38,236 nucleotides of DNA from Cudoniella acicularis. Lineage: Eukaryota > Ascomycota > Leotiomycetes > Helotiales > Helotiaceae. Numbering within the stretch: the first letter of the stretch is position 1; each line of letters starts with the position of its first letter. The stretch is from NCBI GenBank assembly GCA_013054445.1, contig JAAMPI010000426.1, forward strand, positions 1 through 38,236. Direction: 5' to 3'. A model generated the notes under the pieces. It had not been told where the DNA came from, did no database searches, and was given only the letters and a program-made list of their open reading frames with translations. Below, in pieces: positions 1 to 11,294 of this stretch. The translations under genes and the position numbers were made by a program.

Positions 1-540
1 ACTATAGTAAAAAGAACACGTTAGTAAACTAGATTCTCTAAAATATAGAAAAAGTAATACGATAAAAAGCCTAACTAAGTTATAAAATAGTTTATATATA
101 GGGCTATATTCGCCCTTAACATATAAATTATTAATATTATATAAGTATAAGCTCTTTAGCTCACTTTAATAATAATAGTAAAAGTTAGACACCTAGTTCT
201 TCCCTATATCACGTCTAATTATCTCTTCTATAAAGTTCTTTTGACTATCGAACTAGTTTTAGAGAGATCCCGCGCTTTAGTTTTAAATGATTTTGACTGA
301 TTTTAATTTAGAACATGTTTTCCTAGGTGTTTAGTAAGACATTTTATTTATCTCTCGGACTAGAAATACTCTCTAGAGATAGTTCAGCCTTTAGCGCGTT
401 TTACTAACGTCGTACGCTTAAGATCGTACTTTCTAGCTATTATAGTATAATTAAGCTTCGATAAGCTCTTGAATTTAGCTAGCGTCTTCTATATATACTC
501 TTTATAGCTCATTTTATAGGTGTTAGAAGTTGGTGGTTGT
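1..540. repeat. TA-rich, RIP-like repeat remnant
   Basis: The stretch is dominated by TA, TTA and ATA steps with scattered short GC-containing islands, and no reading frame stays open for a useful distance. This is the look of transposon DNA after repeat-induced point mutation in ascomycetes. It ends sharply near position 530, where normal-composition sequence begins. No element family can be recognised. A composition scan with RIP indices (TpA/ApT and CpA+TpG over ApC+GpT) would test it. Confidence 0.55.
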
Positions 541-1965
541 GTCGGATAAAATGCGGGAATTCAAGCAGCGTGGGAATTCAAGCGGGAATTCGAGTAGCCT
601 CCCAACTCCGGATATCTAAAGACGCTCCTTCAACCCCATGTTCCTAAGTAGCAGATAGCTATTTTTAACGCTTTGTTACATACACCTATTCATGGCGCGT
701 GTACGGAGTTATTTGCTGGTTTGTCGCCGAATGTTACGCCTGATCATAATAGAGCTTACAACATGCTCTTTTTTCCTTGAAGAATCTGTGGGATTCGCTG
801 CTGATTAGATATAGTTATGCCATGGGGACGCATAATTCCTGTTCGGAAGGATATTGCAGATGCGGGGAAGTTTTGAAGCTGAGGGTGGAACTGGTATTAG
901 TGCCAAGTGCCAAGTTCTGGGAGTGGAGCGAGGAGCAGGTGAAGACATATTTGTGAGCTCTTGATTTGGAAATCGACGGTTTGGTGTATTTAATAGTTTG
1001 GCGGTCATTGCGATTCCCGTATCCACCTTGGCTATGCGGTTGCTTCCTGGTCTGAACAGCATCTTTGTCGGAATGAGAATTTTACATCCTTGTTACTTCT
1101 GCTTTAGAAAAATCGAGCTTTTGATACCATCCATATCTTTCTTTCTCTCTCTTTTCTATTAGTTCTTCTCTACGCATGTCTTTGGGTCGTAGTTTATCTG
1201 GTTCTTGTTTCAGTCAGCTAAGCGGGATCATTGCTCTGGATTATGAGGGAGCTGCGGCTAAGCTGAAATGGAGACGAGGAACTCTAGTACATTTTTCGAT
1301 TGTTTATCGGATTTTGTTAAGAGCACAAGTCCTAGCAATAACAGAAAATCGGCATCATCTTTGCACTCCATTGTCGGCAGCTACGTGTTTGAATTAAAGC
1401 TCCAGCAATGGCTCGACGAAATATGTCTTCTAACCTGAAACTCAGCCGTGCGCCGGTCCCGAAATTGGCACAGCTTTCGGCGCTGCTTCAGCAAAGCTGG
1501 TTTCGACACTATCACCCAACCTCCCGCTTCTTGAGCCAAGTAAGCATAACTAATCTCACTTTAGGAGAAGACGACTCGGAGCACACTAGTCGCTAAAACT
1601 TTCCATTTTGAGCGTTGGAGGCATAGGAATATCAACCCGTGCTTAATTGCGACCACATAATAGCGCTCGGTTGATAGTTGTGCTACAAAGCCGCATTCCA
1701 GCTGGAGGCTTGAAGAGCCCAGAACGTGTTGTGGCTGATCGATGGTGGTGTCATAAGAACAGATGCAAGAGGCTTGTCATCAATTTCCCCAAAATTCCGA
1801 GACACTTTCTCGAACTGGGTGCGGTCGGCAAAGCCACAAGACCTTCAGGCGCACGGCGAGGCAGACTGAGCGCTTCGCCCAGCTTTATCGACTTGTCATT
1901 ATAAGGCTGTCTGACCTGCTTTCAGAATTTCTCTTTCGCAATTCATCGAATTCTTTTGGTACATT
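541..1965. other. Intergenic, upstream of GTPase gene; no supported gene
   Basis: Composition is ordinary. It holds only short open frames: an 85-codon minus-strand frame at 805-1062 that starts with ATG, and plus-strand frames of 60-100 codons at 1176-1397, 1408-1596, 1647-1904 and 1763-2074. None shows a motif I recognise and the plus frames overlap one another out of phase. The last few hundred bases should contain the promoter and 5' UTR of the GTPase gene; no clear TATA box was seen. Confidence 0.4.
555..594. repeat. Three short GGGAATTC direct repeats
   Basis: GGGAATTCAAGC occurs at 555-566 and again at 572-583, and GGGAATTCGAG follows directly at 584-594. They sit just beyond the boundary of the TA-rich block. 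Sub-terminal motif arrays at transposon ends can look like this, but no terminal inverted repeat was found to support that reading. Confidence 0.5.
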
Positions 1966-4900
1966 TTGCACGTACAGAGCAGCATGGCAGCTAAGGCCTC
2001 GGCCAGTCACTCGGGGTCGATGGACAATGAGTATGTTGGGAGCAGCAAGCCACGCCAGCCTTATACTTTCCTAAAAGATGGAACTCTCATGCCTAGCAAA
2101 GATACAGTCCTTATTGCAGTCATGGGCGTGACGGGTTCTGGAAAGTCTCAGTTCATTAACAAGCTCAAGGCTGCGAGGATTACAAAGGATGGGGATGAAG
2201 ATAGAAAGTACGCAAAAATTGGGAACAGTTTGGCATCCGGTAAACGAACTTGTTCTTCCTTGTTCTTTAATTGAATGGAGTATTGATCCCCCCCCCCCCC
2301 CCGGCAGAAACCCGAAATCTCGAATTTTTTCATCTCACTGTCGATAAACACGACATAATTCTCGTCGATACTCCTGGGTTCAATGACAAAGATCGCTCCG
2401 ACACCGAGATACTCCAGAAAATTGCAACATGGTTGATGGACACTGGTATGAAGCAGCGATTCCTCTCAGGCATATGCTACATGCACAGAATCAACGAGAC
2501 ACGATTTGATAAAACTGCCAATGAGAACTTGATCATGTTGTACAGACTTTGTGGTCCTGACGGCATAGGGAATGTCAAGCTCGTAACTTCAATGTGGGAC
2601 CTGAGTCGCAGCAACGATGAACTTGAAGCGACATTCGTGGCCCGTGAGCAAGAGCTCAGAGAAGTTCATTGGAGCGAACTGTTGGAAGAGGGGGCTACGA
2701 CGATGCGAACTCACAATGACTTTAACTCGGTACTAGCATGTGTCAAGTCAATTATCGGCAGTGTTCGCAAACCTCTCGCGCTGCAGAATCAGATCATCAA
2801 TGAGAAGCGGCCGCTTGCTCTCACGGATATTGGGAAACGAGTGATGGAAAATGCTCGTACGTTCGAATCCGAATTGGCTTCGAAGTTGGGCGAGCTTGAG
2901 CAGCTTGAGGAACAACTTCGATTAGAGCACAAGACGCTAAGCAGACCGTTGATTAGGCAGAGAGAAGAACTCAAAAATAATCTAGTTGCAGCACGGCGTC
3001 AACAAAAGGAGCTGGAGAACTGGACTTGGTCGGATGCCGCCAAAGGATTGCTCGTGACTGCGGGAAGCACGGTGGGCTCGTTAGAAGGCACTGCTCTTGT
3101 AGGCATTGGCGCAGAAACTGGCCTTACCGCCTTGGGATTTGAGGGCGCTGCAGCTATATTAGGGTCCGCGGCTCTGCCTATTTTGGGAGCCGGAGCAATG
3201 GTAGGTGGTGCAGCCGGAGCAGTCTGGTGGTACCGAAAATGGTTAGTTGTCCTAGCCTGCCTTGAGATCGGCAGTCTCTACATTGCAATGATCTAATACC
3301 GGCTTAGGAAGAAAAGAAAGGACGACGCTGCGGAGAAAGTGAGACAGATTGAGCGAGAGAGAATCGCCGAAGAGAGCGAAGCTCAAAAAGCCGAAAATGA
3401 GGCAAAGCAAAAGGCTGAACAAAAGCAAGCGGAACTTTACGACCAATATGAGTATCGAATGAGGTTGGCTCATGATGTCCTAATGGAAAGGTGGTACACG
3501 AGAGTGCCAAATGACCCTCAAGTTCTTAAAGACGTTCTGGAAAGAACACTGCCAACCAATTCCCTGGACTCCAACCAGCACCTCGTTGTCTGTGGATGGG
3601 AATTCTCCGGTTTTTGCCAGGCGTTGATGCCTCAGAATTCTACGCTTTCGAAAGAACAACTTCAATCGAGCATCGAGCAAACAGTTGTGATTGTCGGCTC
3701 CGATCCCTACTTCCAAACAACCACGATTGCTTCATATCTCGAAACAAAGTGGGGCAAGAAAGGAAGCAAGATCCTACAGATTGCTATAGAAGCTGTTTAC
3801 CACGGCATGAAGGAAAATAGAGAAAGCGGACTCCCACTTGTAGGCAGCTGGCCTTCCGATTTACTATGTCCGAGCGCCCTACGCCTATATGTCTACAACC
3901 CGCACGTTCTCTTGCAGCTGTCGACGGAAAATGAAGACTGCAATATCCTGGAAGAAAACAACGATTCTATTCAAGCGCTTTTGTGGCTTTGCCAGGCTGC
4001 CCGCGTGCAGAGTGGAGATTCTATGTCGCCAGAGATGTCTTTACGGCAAGAGCCAATCACGGACTCAAATGATCAGATTAAACAACCACGAGTTTCATTC
4101 TATCCCTTGAGAAGAATGGAAGCAATCAATTCTGAAACACCAGGCTTTTGTTGGGCAGGCCTTTTCAAGAAAGTGGTGGTGGCCGAGTCTGTCATCGACC
4201 GAGAATGGAAAGAAGCAAAAGGGCTGGAGATCAGCTACGAATTGATGGTCAAGCTTTCGGCAGTTGAAACTGCAGTGGAGATTGTTGCGGAAGAGGCGTA
4301 TAAATCGCAACTTGATGGTGATGACTCATGGGCAGGATCTTTGCTACAAGAGTCGGCTGACCTTGCCAACATCTCTGCGTCTGACAGTTCACAGCAAGGC
4401 CTCATACTAGTGGGCTTTTTCACTGCACTCATACCGATTCGCCACCACCAAGACACTATCCAGTGGCACCTTGAGTACCGGGACCCGGAAGACAAGGCTT
4501 TAAGGACTATTGACCCACAAGGCCTGAAAAGCATAGCGACACGTGATTCTTGGTTCCGGACCCAAGATTTGGACCTAATCAAGAGCCAAAAGTGCATTCT
4601 AGGCTGGTGGAACGAAGCAAATGTCATACTTGGCACGGAATCTTTGCGAAATGACGTTCGATTTGGCAAAAGGGACTCCATAAGGAAATGGACTTCACGC
4701 GTGAAAGGCACCAATTCAACACTTCAGCTCGGGGCATCTGGGCTCATACCGATCAATGCCTCTGCCACCATCAGCTTGGAGAGAATCTCAAACATACAAC
4801 GCTTCGATCCGGCAGCTTTATACTTGGTAGCATTGGATCGTGCCTCACTGCACACAGCTTTAATCTACGACACTTCTTCCCACCAAGCTTGGCTTGTACC

Positions 4901-5684
4901 AAAGCTGAGTCTTTTGCTCCATATGTGCCACAGCTACATCAAGACATATCAGGATCCAAGCATAGACCCAATTCCATTTGTTCAGCCTTCTGCAAATCCT
5001 TCGAAAGACATCAAGAGGGCATTGCAAGGCGCTGCGGATATTCCCGTCTGCGTAGGCAGCAATGGTACATATCCTCTTTCCGCCTTGCTCGTCTCTCTCA
5101 ACGCAAGCTTGATCAACTCTACTCTTACCGAAGAGTCAATCACGCGGACATTTTTCCGAAGCACTAAGTTACTTGGTAGACAATACATGGATATTATTGA
5201 AGAGCCACCAAGGGGTGTCGGCCTAACAGTTGTCAACGTCCCGGATGGCTACAACGCCTGGAAAGGTTTGGTCGAGGCAGTAGACTCCGTCCTCATCTGC
5301 GCCAACCTTGGCCAAGCCATCCAGCCAAAAGGCATAGCATCTTGCGCCTGCAAAAAAATCCCCGAGGGACGAGGACTTCTCGTTGCGCACTTCTGGTGTC
5401 TGGAGCGGATTTTAGCCAGACGAGGAAATGGCGAAAGTCTCAGATCGCTGATGACGAACTCGGTGGATGTGACTCAAGGCTGCTCGTGGAAGCTTCAAGG
5501 TAATCCTTTTCTAGATTGTTCAAGTCAAGGTGTGCATGGTTCTCCATGGGAGGATGAAGACGCTCCTCTGCAAAATATTTCAGCTCGCAGAAGACTACCA
5601 TATGCAAGTTCGCAGAGTTCGGTGCTTAGAAATATGGATCAGGTGCCTTGTATCAAGGGAGCTGTAGTTTTTGGGTCGAGGTGA
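1966..5684 (+). CDS. Large GTPase with AIG1-like G domain, hydrophobic Gly-rich segment and coiled coil
   Basis: Three exons join in frame: 1966-2239, 2308-3241, 3308-5684, giving 1,194 residues (1,188 if the ATG at 1984 is used). Seen: the P-loop GVTGSGKS at residues 54-61, the G3 motif DTPGFND at 112-118, and TSMWD at about 185-189 in the position of the usual [NT]KxD base-recognition motif. A Glu/Lys/Arg-rich helical stretch follows. Residues about 337-402 are a Gly/Ala-rich hydrophobic segment ending in Trp and basic residues, then a charged, Lys/Glu-rich probable coiled coil to about 440. The remaining ~750 residues match no domain I know. Introns (68 and 66 nt) are GT-AG; the second has a CTAATAC branch site. 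The G-domain architecture matches fungal P-loop GTPases of the AIG1/septin-like type; membrane interaction is inferred from the hydrophobic segment. Cellular role unknown. Confidence 0.8.
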
Positions 5685-5859
5685 AATAGGGTTCGCAGGC
5701 AAGAGGTCGAGGTTTCTAAGACGTGAGGTAGACTTCTTAAGTTTATATTTACATCTTATAATAAATAAATAAGCTTTTTTTTAAAAAAAAAAAAAAAATT
5801 TGCATTATAAATGATAAAATTAAATTAAATATTTAAAAAGTTTTAATTAAAAAAAAAGT
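5685..5859. other. A/T-rich 3' flank of GTPase gene
   Basis: After the stop codon at 5682-5684 the sequence becomes strongly A/T-rich, with AATAAATAAATAAG at about 5760-5773 (contains AATAAA, a possible polyadenylation signal) followed by long A runs. It is the likely 3' UTR and cleavage region. No other feature was seen. Confidence 0.4.
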
Positions 5860-6237
5860 TTAAAAAAAAAATAGAAAATTTAGTCTCGCGATGCAAGTTT
5901 GCGACTTACGTATTTCGGAAAAGCAATGGAATAGTCTACCTACCGCTTTTGAGGAACGAAAAACAAATAGAAAGTAATCATACCTCTCAATTCCCAGGTG
6001 AGAGCTCTTCTTTGACCGGCGTTGCAGGCGCGAGTTTGATACTAGTAATAGGAAATAATTTGCAAACGCATTTCCGAGTAAGTGACGCTTGTTAGCCGAA
6101 AACAGTATTTTATCAGCACATTGATCGTTTTTCGTGCTCCACTTTACAAGATATTCAAGAATATCCTCGGCAATCACACTAGGGAGAGGTATGAACATTT
6201 CAAAGACACTGCTACGCAGGCTAAAACGAGTATTCAA
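5860..6237 (-). CDS. Unrecognised open frame, 125 codons
   Basis: The minus strand stays open for 125 codons here. The first in-frame ATG lies 13 codons in. The translated sequence looks moderately protein-like, with Leu/Phe/Tyr-rich stretches and a basic patch, but I recognise no domain. It starts in an A-rich region and has no visible promoter or splice partner. It may be an exon of a decayed gene next to the frameshifted relic downstream, or chance. Confidence 0.15.
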   Translation of the reverse strand: MNTRFSLRSSVFEMFIPLPSVIAEDILEYLVKWSTKNDQCADKILFSANKRHLLGNAFANYFLLLVSNSRLQRRSKKSSHLGIERYDYFLFVFRSSKAVGRLFHCFSEIRKSQTCIARLNFLFFF

Positions 6238-6374
6238 GTCAACATTAGATAAGATGGAGTAGCGGACACTCTAGGGAAGCGATGGTTGACTAAAGACACC
6301 AAATTCTTATGAAGGCCTACTATGTCTGGTCAATATTAGAAAAGCTTATTCACCAACATATGAGTGCTATTTGA

Positions 6375-7515
6375 ATGACAGCAGGACCGGGCAAGAATGC
6401 AACGATGGAGTACTATCATAGTTCCGAAGAGATAGGCGCTGCGCATCCCGAATGGGCCGAAATTCGAAAGGAAAGGGGTAGGGAGAGCGGTTGCTCAGAG
6501 CGCTCGCCGGAACATATTATGATGTTCAAGGAGTCTAATACACAACCCGCTCCCGTCCTGGAAATGAAGGACGTTCTATATATCTGCAGCCCGATCTAGC
6601 TCCGAGTTTTAAGACTTATGAGGTTGTTTTTGATCTCGAACTGCTTGGCATGGCCCTGACAAACCACCATCAAGCCATCTTTCTTCTTGCACATCTTTAC
6701 AGCGGCGTACGACAGGTTGGTCTACTTGCCCAAGCCTCGCCCGAAATGGATTACCCCATCGCTGAACAGATGAGTCTCTTCTTCGCCGGGGTATTGCCAA
6801 CTACGAAGAATGAATGCGCATCGCGCTTCTCTCTGCCACTCGGTTTCAAGTCCCGGTCTTTCGGTGGGAACAGGTGTACCTCAAAAAAGATATTATCAAA
6901 AGACATCTTAAGACCCGGCATGAAAAATGGCCCCCAGATGCTGAGTTCAAAAACGGCAGCAACCTTCCAGCCATATTTCTCAAAGGAGAAAAGCTTATAG
7001 CAATGCCTTTATCAACTCGAGTAGCTGATTCAAGGAAGCACGCAACCGCAAATTTCGAAATCAAAAGCCGTTGCTAGACAACACCAACGCCAACTTACGC
7101 CATTTCAATTACTTACCCACATCCAAAACTAGGTGCCAGAAGCCATGCAAGAGTTATGCATCGACTACCTTTCCTTCATCCGCACAGTAGATGTCCTTTG
7201 CGGAAAATCAATGACCAAATACTGATGCAACTCGGCGTGCAATATAATTCTATAGAGGGATATCTGACTGGTGAGGACAGCAATGATGGGGGACATGTAA
7301 TGATAGTATTGTTTATTGTGAATGAGGCAGCCTGTGCGATGGATATAGGAGAGGAGATTTATCACAGAAAGGAGAGTAGGTTGAGGTCGAAGGGAGGACC
7401 ACAGCTGGATGTTGCGGCAGAAGTTATGCGAGATTTTGTCGCCGAGATGGTGAGAGTTCAAGAGATGAAGAGGAAAGTTCTGGAAGGCAACAAAGAGGAG
7501 AGCTGCGGAGGATAA
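6375..7515 (+). pseudogene. Frameshifted relic of a fungal hypothetical protein gene
   Basis: Consecutive open frames on one strand share protein-like character but lie in different phases: 6375-6599, about 6610-7000 and 7156-7515. The clearest break is near 7195-7205. Upstream, one frame from 7145 reads QELCIDYLSFIRTVDVL; downstream, the next frame reads RKINDQILMQLGVQYNS. Together these look like one protein interrupted by a single-base shift. The final frame ends in a Lys/Glu-rich helix and a stop at 7513-7515. From memory the segments resemble the downstream parts of large fungal proteins annotated with DUF6604, a family of unknown function; this is a weak resemblance. An intron at each break is possible, but no good GT-AG pair was seen at 7200. 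I read it as a decayed gene. Confidence 0.35.
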
Positions 7516-8459
7516 ACAAAGAAATACCTATGATGTTGTATCTTATTTGTGTTAAATGAAGAGACAGAGAACTAGAAGTTAAGAGGACAGGGATGACAAA
7601 TATCACGTGAAGCTCGAGGGGGAACCAAAAGTGGCCCGTCCTGAAATAGAAAGCGCAGCCCCAGGGGCGTCAGCATGTCTGCACTAGCAGACCAATCAAC
7701 ACATTGACGTCCTCGTAGTTCGGTATAGCCGAGTAGTTGAGAGGGTCCGTCTTTACAAGGAGCTGAAAGTTTTATGCAGGGAAGGTAAGGCAGAACCACC
7801 TCGGCGGCAAAGTTACGTTGATGGAGTGGGCTTGGAATGGCTGGTATGCTTGCTAACTATAGTTAGTTTTATGCAACAGCGAGATTGCATCGAGGAAGGA
7901 ATTGTACTAAGGCTCAGGTTACCCCTTACTTTATATGAAGAAAGGGGAAAGCTAAGCGTAGGCAGAGCCCTGTCCCCTGGGATATTCTCAACATTTGTAT
8001 GAATGATATTAGCCACGAAAATCATACTAGCAACCCTGCACCCCCTTTTTCGGTGGGCTGTGCTGCTAGTGTGATTCTACCTTGCCAGGATTTACATGGA
8101 TCTTAATGCGACTGGTCCTTGGTGTAACTCCTTCTGGATGCGACATTGCCGTTACATGAATCTTTACCTTTGCTTAGCGTCTACCAGCTGATCCTCTACC
8201 CCTTTATTCGTAAAGCTCTGGCCGATCCGATCTTAGCTTGTTAAGATTTACATAAATCTCCCAGTACTACTGGACACTGGATATTTGTGCGACTCCTTGA
8301 CGCGGTACTATTGATGTATAATATTACTATTAGCAGACTTGCTACCGGCGATCCCCCTTTTGTTAATCTAGCCGATATGATTGCCTGCTACATAACATGC
8401 ATGACCCCTTTCTTGCCTTAGTATAACCCCTTCGTGAAGCAATCTTGTACTCATCTATA
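7516..8459. other. Gene-poor stretch, nothing recognised
   Basis: Composition is normal at first and becomes mosaic towards 8459. Only short minus-strand frames occur (7572-7799, 7813-8025). Repeated pieces such as 'gatttacatgga' and 'gatttacataaat' near 8090 and 8249 suggest an old internal duplication in repeat-derived DNA. No gene or RNA was found. Confidence 0.35.
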
Positions 8460-9235
8460 GTCTTCTTAATATTATAATAGAGTTTTATAACTTTAATATA
8501 TAATACTAGGTTATTAAAGATATAGATTCTATCAGAATAATAGAATAGATCTTTTTTAAATATCTAGATTAGCTTATCTTTATATTTTCTTTTACTTATT
8601 TATTATATTAAAATTATATCTTAATAGATATAAGGAGGAGACGTTGGTAGGCAGCGAAGTCACGTGCAGGAGGAAAAAGATTCAGTATAGAACTAATCTG
8701 TAGCCTCGAGGGTGCCAGAGAAGCCCCCTTTTTATTAGCTATCTGCTTCCGATAAGAGGCCGGTACTAAGGTCTAATGATAATAATAATCAATAGCATTA
8801 TCCGACATCCCGTGCCACGTATCGTGAGCCCAGAACCATGATCCTGGATATCGGAAGTTTGCTACCGATATTATTCCAGGGATCCGGCAGCCACCCAAGC
8901 CACGTGATAGGCGCCACCTAGCAGGTAAGCGAATCACATCACAAATATTATATTTTAAAAAAGATTATTAATTAAAATATTTAAGTCTTTAATTAAAATA
9001 ACTATAATAATATTTTTAAAAAAAGTTTTTATTTTAAATAAATTGAATATAAAAGATTAAATTTCTAACTTAAATATATATATTTTTTAAAAGCTAGTAA
9101 AGTCTAGCCCATAAAAAGTATTTAAAGATAATATAACCCTAATACTTATAAGGGTAGTTAATAATTCGATTCTTTAGCTAGAATCTAATAAAGAAATCAG
9201 TCCGCTTCTAGAATAGAGACTAGGTCTAAAGGAGA
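8460..9235. repeat. Alternating TA-rich and GC-normal repeat-derived DNA
   Basis: TA-rich blocks at about 8460-8635 and 8940-9190 flank a GC-normal block at about 8636-8935 that contains CACGTG at 8663-8668 and 8902-8907. Such alternation is expected where RIP has hit transposon sequence unevenly or where elements are nested. No terminal repeats could be paired. No gene. Confidence 0.4.
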
Positions 9236-9790
9236 TTATTTGGGTGACCGAGCGAGAACTCCCTTAGTCAACTTGGGTCCGTGGACAACCTGCGCCGGTG
9301 CTAGGAAATAAGCAACGGTATGCTCTAGGCCCGGACTGGGCCTTTCCCTAATTTGTATTCTTTGGTAAGGTCCGATCGTGGTCTGAAGGTATGACAAGGG
9401 ACGCGAAACAAGCAATAGACCCACGAGGACCAGGGAGGATGCTATGGAATACATGGGGTGTGCGTGGGCGTAGCTAAAATATCACTTTTGGTATGAACAT
9501 GAGCCCGGTTGGGCAGCATTTGTCGGGGGCTTTCGCGAGACTCCTGAAGAGGTGACCCCCATTGCCGATTTCGGCGATGCTCATAATACCCACTGGTGGG
9601 TCGATGGTCGGGGGTTCCGTATCGGTATATTGTTTCTATAGTTTATAGGATGGGGCGATATCCTCTCCGATACTAGATTCGCGATAGCGACGAGTAAGTT
9701 ATCGTCTATATAGGCTTACTAGTTCTAGGGGTTAACAATTTACGTCCAGATATAGCTGTTGAGGCGACAAAGCAGTTCTAAGTTGATCCG
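9236..9790. other. GC-normal block inside RIP-like DNA, no supported gene
   Basis: A 72-codon minus-strand frame covers 9236-9454 and has an ATG start, but no motif is recognisable. The rest is closed in all frames. The block sits between TA-rich DNA and a coding relic with RIP-type stops, so it probably belongs to the same decayed repeat. Confidence 0.3.
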
Positions 9791-10132
9791 TCTAACAGCA
9801 GCCATCAAGCTATGATGTAGCCTTTTACGAAGTTTAAAGAGTTGGTAGGTAAGGTTGCTATCGAAATTTTCGTAGACGAAATATTCGCCTAATATCTACC
9901 GGCGATCAAGGGTGAGCTAAAGTTCCTCGAAAATGAATTTAGTTTATATAATAGGTTACGAGCTAGTAAATTCTCCTCTATATGTTTACGACTTTTCCCT
10001 GACGCTCTCGAAGGGGTGGATAGCTTTTTAGGCGACTAATATACGCCGCCTCTAGATTGAGAAAGGCTTATAAGATTAGGATTATTAATAGAGAGTCAAC
10101 CTTTAAGATATTCCTGTGTTTGGTGTGTGAGC
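9791..10132 (+). pseudogene. Coding relic with RIP-type stop codons
   Basis: Reading from 9791 gives a protein-like sequence (for example FKELVGKVAIEIFVDEIFA and LRASKFSSICLRLFPDALEG) interrupted at 9818 (TAG), 9890 (TAA), 10037 (TAA) and 10058 (TGA), with the frame ending at 10133. Each stop could come from one C-to-T change in CAG, CAA or CGA, the direction RIP produces. Around 10060-10170 a second frame gives another protein-like run (FKIFLCLVCELNFVVTRLEYI), suggesting an added frameshift. I do not recognise the family; a transposon-derived gag- or enzyme-like gene is a guess. Confidence 0.35.
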
Positions 10133-11294
10133 TGAACTTCGTCGTCACGAGACTCGAATACATTAAGTAAATAATAGAACTTAAGTAGAGTATAAATAAA
10201 TTGAATTTAGTATGTTTGTACCCTATAAAAATACGCCGTCTACTAAAACTAACAAACTGAGCACATTTTATTCCTCGATATTAATCCACCTATTTACATA
10301 TTCTCGACGATCAGTATTAGAGACTAATAACCTCACGTGGTTGCTAGTTGGAAATTTCGATAATACTGGTATTAGACGCATAGGCTGTGGTTACGGCCCT
10401 AGCTCGGTAAATTTAGAACATTAAGGTTTCGTAAGGTGTCCAGTGCACAAATCTCGCGGGTGGCTGTGTTCGATGCCATCTTTCAGAAGCGGCGAAGGCA
10501 TGTATATGTCTAATGGCTGATGCTGATACTGATGCCTGACCGCGACTGCGTTTTGGGACTATAGTGCGTTGGGAGAGCCAGTTGAGACGGGTGGAATGGC
10601 GGGTGGAATGTTGCTAGGATGGTGGCGGAAAAGGCTGAGTAGTGTCAGTGCGGTGTATAGATGATGGGATGAAGGCTATGGAAGGGGTGGTTTACCTGAC
10701 CGCATCCATCATTGTGCCACCTCCCTGAACAGCTTCCCGACAGAAATCGATTGCTTCAACATCAGCGCCGTGATGCTCCAACTGCTCGCTGCCTCGTGTA
10801 TGTCTTGACCTGATGTCGCGGATTCGATGGAAGTCGTCACACTGGTAGACTTCCTTCAGGTCGTTCTTCGAATGTCGCGTGCCAATAGAGTTGGATGCCC
10901 GGAACTCACCACGCACTTATCCACTAACCTCTCATCCCACACCTTCCAGTTCTGGAACGTCGCATATGAGGCTGCATCCCTCACCGGAACTTATTGGTAA
11001 TGGGTCGCTATAAGCCACGGTCAATTCTAGAACAATAGCCAACTACAGTCTCAAAGAGTCGAGGAAGCGGGATCTAGTACCCGCTCAGATGAAGTGGTCA
11101 GGTATCGTTGCATATTACGGCCTTGGATTGCGCTCCATGTCATATTTCATTATTCCCGGTAAGCGATTTTCAGAACAGCTTGCGTCTCGCTGGCATTACT
11201 AGAAAGCGGCTCTAACATTCCCGCCATAAGATTTAGCATAGCCTCATACTACCATTGAAAAATTGGGTCAACTCGGAAATAACAATCATTAAAC
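10133..11294. other. Intergenic, upstream of zinc-cluster regulator
   Basis: TA-rich DNA continues to about 10430, then composition normalises. A 74-codon minus-strand frame at 10692-10916 is bounded on its 3' side by GGTAAAC, which could be a splice donor, so a minus-strand exon is possible but has no partner. Short plus-strand frame at 10212-10424 is in RIP-like DNA. The last 300 bases should hold the promoter of the gene starting at 11295; no TATA box is obvious. Confidence 0.3.

Noticed and set aside
1408..1596. 62-codon frame with Arg-rich start resembling a mitochondrial presequence.
   Set aside because: No continuation into a recognisable mature protein; the only GT-AG pair nearby is about 25 nt.
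5491..5525. Possible extra intron near the GTPase C-terminus (GTAATC...CTAG).
   Set aside because: It would be only about 20 nt, too short for fungal splicing, and the frame is open through it.
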